Assembly: GCA_947494715.1 (NCBI GenBank)
Contig: CANLWG010000003.1
Span: 124,001-188,000 of the forward strand
Length of the DNA: 64,000 nucleotides
DNA from: an uncultured Flavobacteriaceae bacterium
GTDB taxonomy: Bacteria > Bacteroidota > Bacteroidia > Flavobacteriales > Flavobacteriaceae
Direction: 5' to 3'
The notes under the pieces were generated by a model. That model did no database searches. It was not told the DNA's origin and saw nothing but the letters and a program-made list of their open reading frames with translations. Position numbers and translations under genes: made by a program. Position 1 is the first letter of the stretch; every line of letters begins with the position of its first letter. Of this stretch, positions 62,915-64,000 are shown piece after piece.

Positions 62915-64000
62915 TTATTTTACCAAGTTAATCTCTACCCTTCTGTTCTGTGTTCTACCAGCTCTTGTATTATTAGTGGCTATTGGCTTGTCTTCACCAT
63001 AACCGATGGCTGACAATCTGAACTCATCAATACCTTTATCTACCAAGAACTCTTTTACGGAAAGCGCTCTTTTTTCAGATAGACCTTGATTCAATTTAGC
63101 ACTACCAACACTATCTGTGTGTCCTTCTACAGTGAACCTAGCTGTTGGGTACTCGCTCAAAATTTGAATAATATCTACCATTACGGAAGTAGATTCTGCT
63201 TTGATACTAGCTTTACCTGTATCGAACAAGATTGTTCTTGCGTAATCGTTCAATTGTTTTTGAACTTCCTCAGTTACTTCAGGGCAACCTTGGTTGGCTA
63301 CAGTACCGGCAACATCAGGACATTGGTCATCTTTGTCCAATACACCATCACCATCTTTATCTGGCCATGGGCATCCTTTGTTTTCAGCAGGACCAGCCTC
63401 ATTAGGACACTCATCATCCTTATCGGCAACGCCGTCACCATCAGCATCAGGACATCCTGCTAAAGCGGCAAGACCAGCTTCGTTAGGACAAGCATCATCC
63501 TTATCTGCAATACCATCGCCATCAGCGTCGGGACATCCATTCATTTCCTTAGATCCAGCTTCGTTGGGGCAGCTATCCTTGCTATCCTCTATTCCATCGC
63601 CATCAGCATCGGGACAACCGTTGAAAGCCTCAAGACCTGCAACTTCTGGACAGGCATCATCTTTATCGTATATACCATCACCATCTGTGTCGGTTCCTCC
63701 GAATTTAACGGAAATACCGGCCAAATGCTGCCAGTGGGTAACCCCATAGTCCTCAAACGCATGCTTATATTGCGTCTGAACGGTAAGGCCTAAATTTTCA
63801 GTAAACCAGAAATTGATACCTACACCACCATTGGCAGTACCAGCACCTATTTCATCTACCCAAGTATAACCACCGCCAACTTCTACGAAAGGATCTATGA
63901 AGCTGTTGGGAAGAAATGTATATTTTATGGTACCATCTATAGCATAATGGGAGAGGTCATCTACTCTTGTATCCCCTAATTTACTAATCTTGTTCAAGGA
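62915..64000 (-). CDS. OmpA-family outer membrane protein with TSP3 repeats (5' end cut)
   Basis: At least 360 residues; the frame runs off the right edge. Front: the end of a beta-barrel ([36 protein letters not shown] ... GISVKFGG). Middle: five thrombospondin type-3 calcium-binding units ([15 protein letters not shown], then [15 protein letters not shown] and so on). C-terminus: OmpA/MotB peptidoglycan-binding domain ([10 protein letters not shown] ... [29 protein letters not shown] ... RRVEINLVK). It links outer membrane and cell wall. The first codon in the window is internal. Confidence 0.93.
   Translation of the reverse strand, partial: SLNKISKLGDTRVDDLSHYAIDGTIKYTFLPNSFIDPFVEVGGGYTWVDEIGAGTANGGVGINFWFTENLGLTVQTQYKHAFEDYGVTHWQHLAGISVKFGGTDTDGDGIYDKDDACPEVAGLEAFNGCPDADGDGIEDSKDSCPNEAGSKEMNGCPDADGDGIADKDDACPNEAGLAALAGCPDADGDGVADKDDECPNEAGPAENKGCPWPDKDGDGVLDKDDQCPDVAGTVANQGCPEVTEEVQKQLNDYARTILFDTGKASIKAESTSVMVDIIQILSEYPTARFTVEGHTDSVGSAKLNQGLSEKRALSVKEFLVDKGIDEFRLSAIGYGEDKPIATNNTRAGRTQNRRVEINLVK

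Noticed and set aside
63086-63749. Plus-strand frames rich in Ser/Ile across the TSP3 repeats
   Set aside because: Mirror of the repeated calcium-binding units; not coding.

Overview
The window reads as chromosome of a marine Flavobacteriaceae bacterium (Bacteroidota). The support is SusC/SusD with FecR and an ECF sigma factor, several S1 sulfatases, promoters of the Bacteroidota type (TAnnTTTG -7 box, TTTG/TTG -33 box), weak ribosome-binding sites, many lipoproteins, and the order pdxA-yceD-rpmF-fabH-accB-accC. The genus cannot be fixed from the sequence alone.

Layout. 1-1129: end of an FtsX-type ABC permease and its ATPase. 1130-1735: repeat-rich spacer with a 161-bp palindromic element and an orphan SusC-type leader/antisense terminator. 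1736-8588: sugar-handling cluster made of a Kelch lipoprotein, an exported AGE-type epimerase, a TauE/SafE permease, an SSS sodium symporter, a NagX-like acyltransferase and a small secreted protein. 8609-39586: ordinary chromosomal genes, including ribE, pdxA, yceD, rpmF, fabH, accB, accC, a GreA-like protein, arfB, an ABC ATPase, prolyl oligopeptidase, asd, mscL, alr, tdk, rsmI, two Crp/Fnr regulators, DinB, a Fe-S uracil-DNA glycosylase, DoxX, AhpD-like and OsmC proteins, recJ, lpxH, queD, a PHP lipoprotein, enoyl-CoA hydratase, MATE, GNAT and UspA.

39957-59271 is the accessory region. An intact tRNA-Ala(GGC) is followed 17.4 kb later by an exact 48-bp copy of its 3' end, next to an outward-lying tyrosine recombinase. 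Between the two copies lie a polysaccharide/sulfated-glycan locus (three S1 sulfatases, SusD, SusC with an STN domain, FecR, ECF sigma), a MobC-MobA mobilization pair and a candidate oriT. I interpret this as an integrative and mobilizable element (IME) that delivers a sulfatase-only PUL. The left end holds 3' halves of other tRNAs, Leu(UAG) and Leu(CAA) clearly and perhaps one more, the two Leu halves each followed by a terminator. A third, diverged copy of the tRNA-Ala 3' end at 59222 marks an older insertion whose only gene is a lipoprotein.

59377-64000 returns to chromosome: an SDR oxidoreductase, an AddB-like PD-(D/E)XK protein and an OmpA/TSP3 porin-like protein cut by the window end.

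How the genes work together. In the IME, the STN-type SusC senses ligand and signals through FecR to the ECF sigma factor, which is expected to drive susC-susD and the sulfatases. SusCD import the glycan and the sulfatases desulfate it. No glycoside hydrolase or lyase is present, so the backbone must be handled by host enzymes or the substrate must be small. The nearby fatty-acid block (yceD-rpmF-fabH-accBC) looks like one transcription unit starting at a well-formed promoter at 10367.
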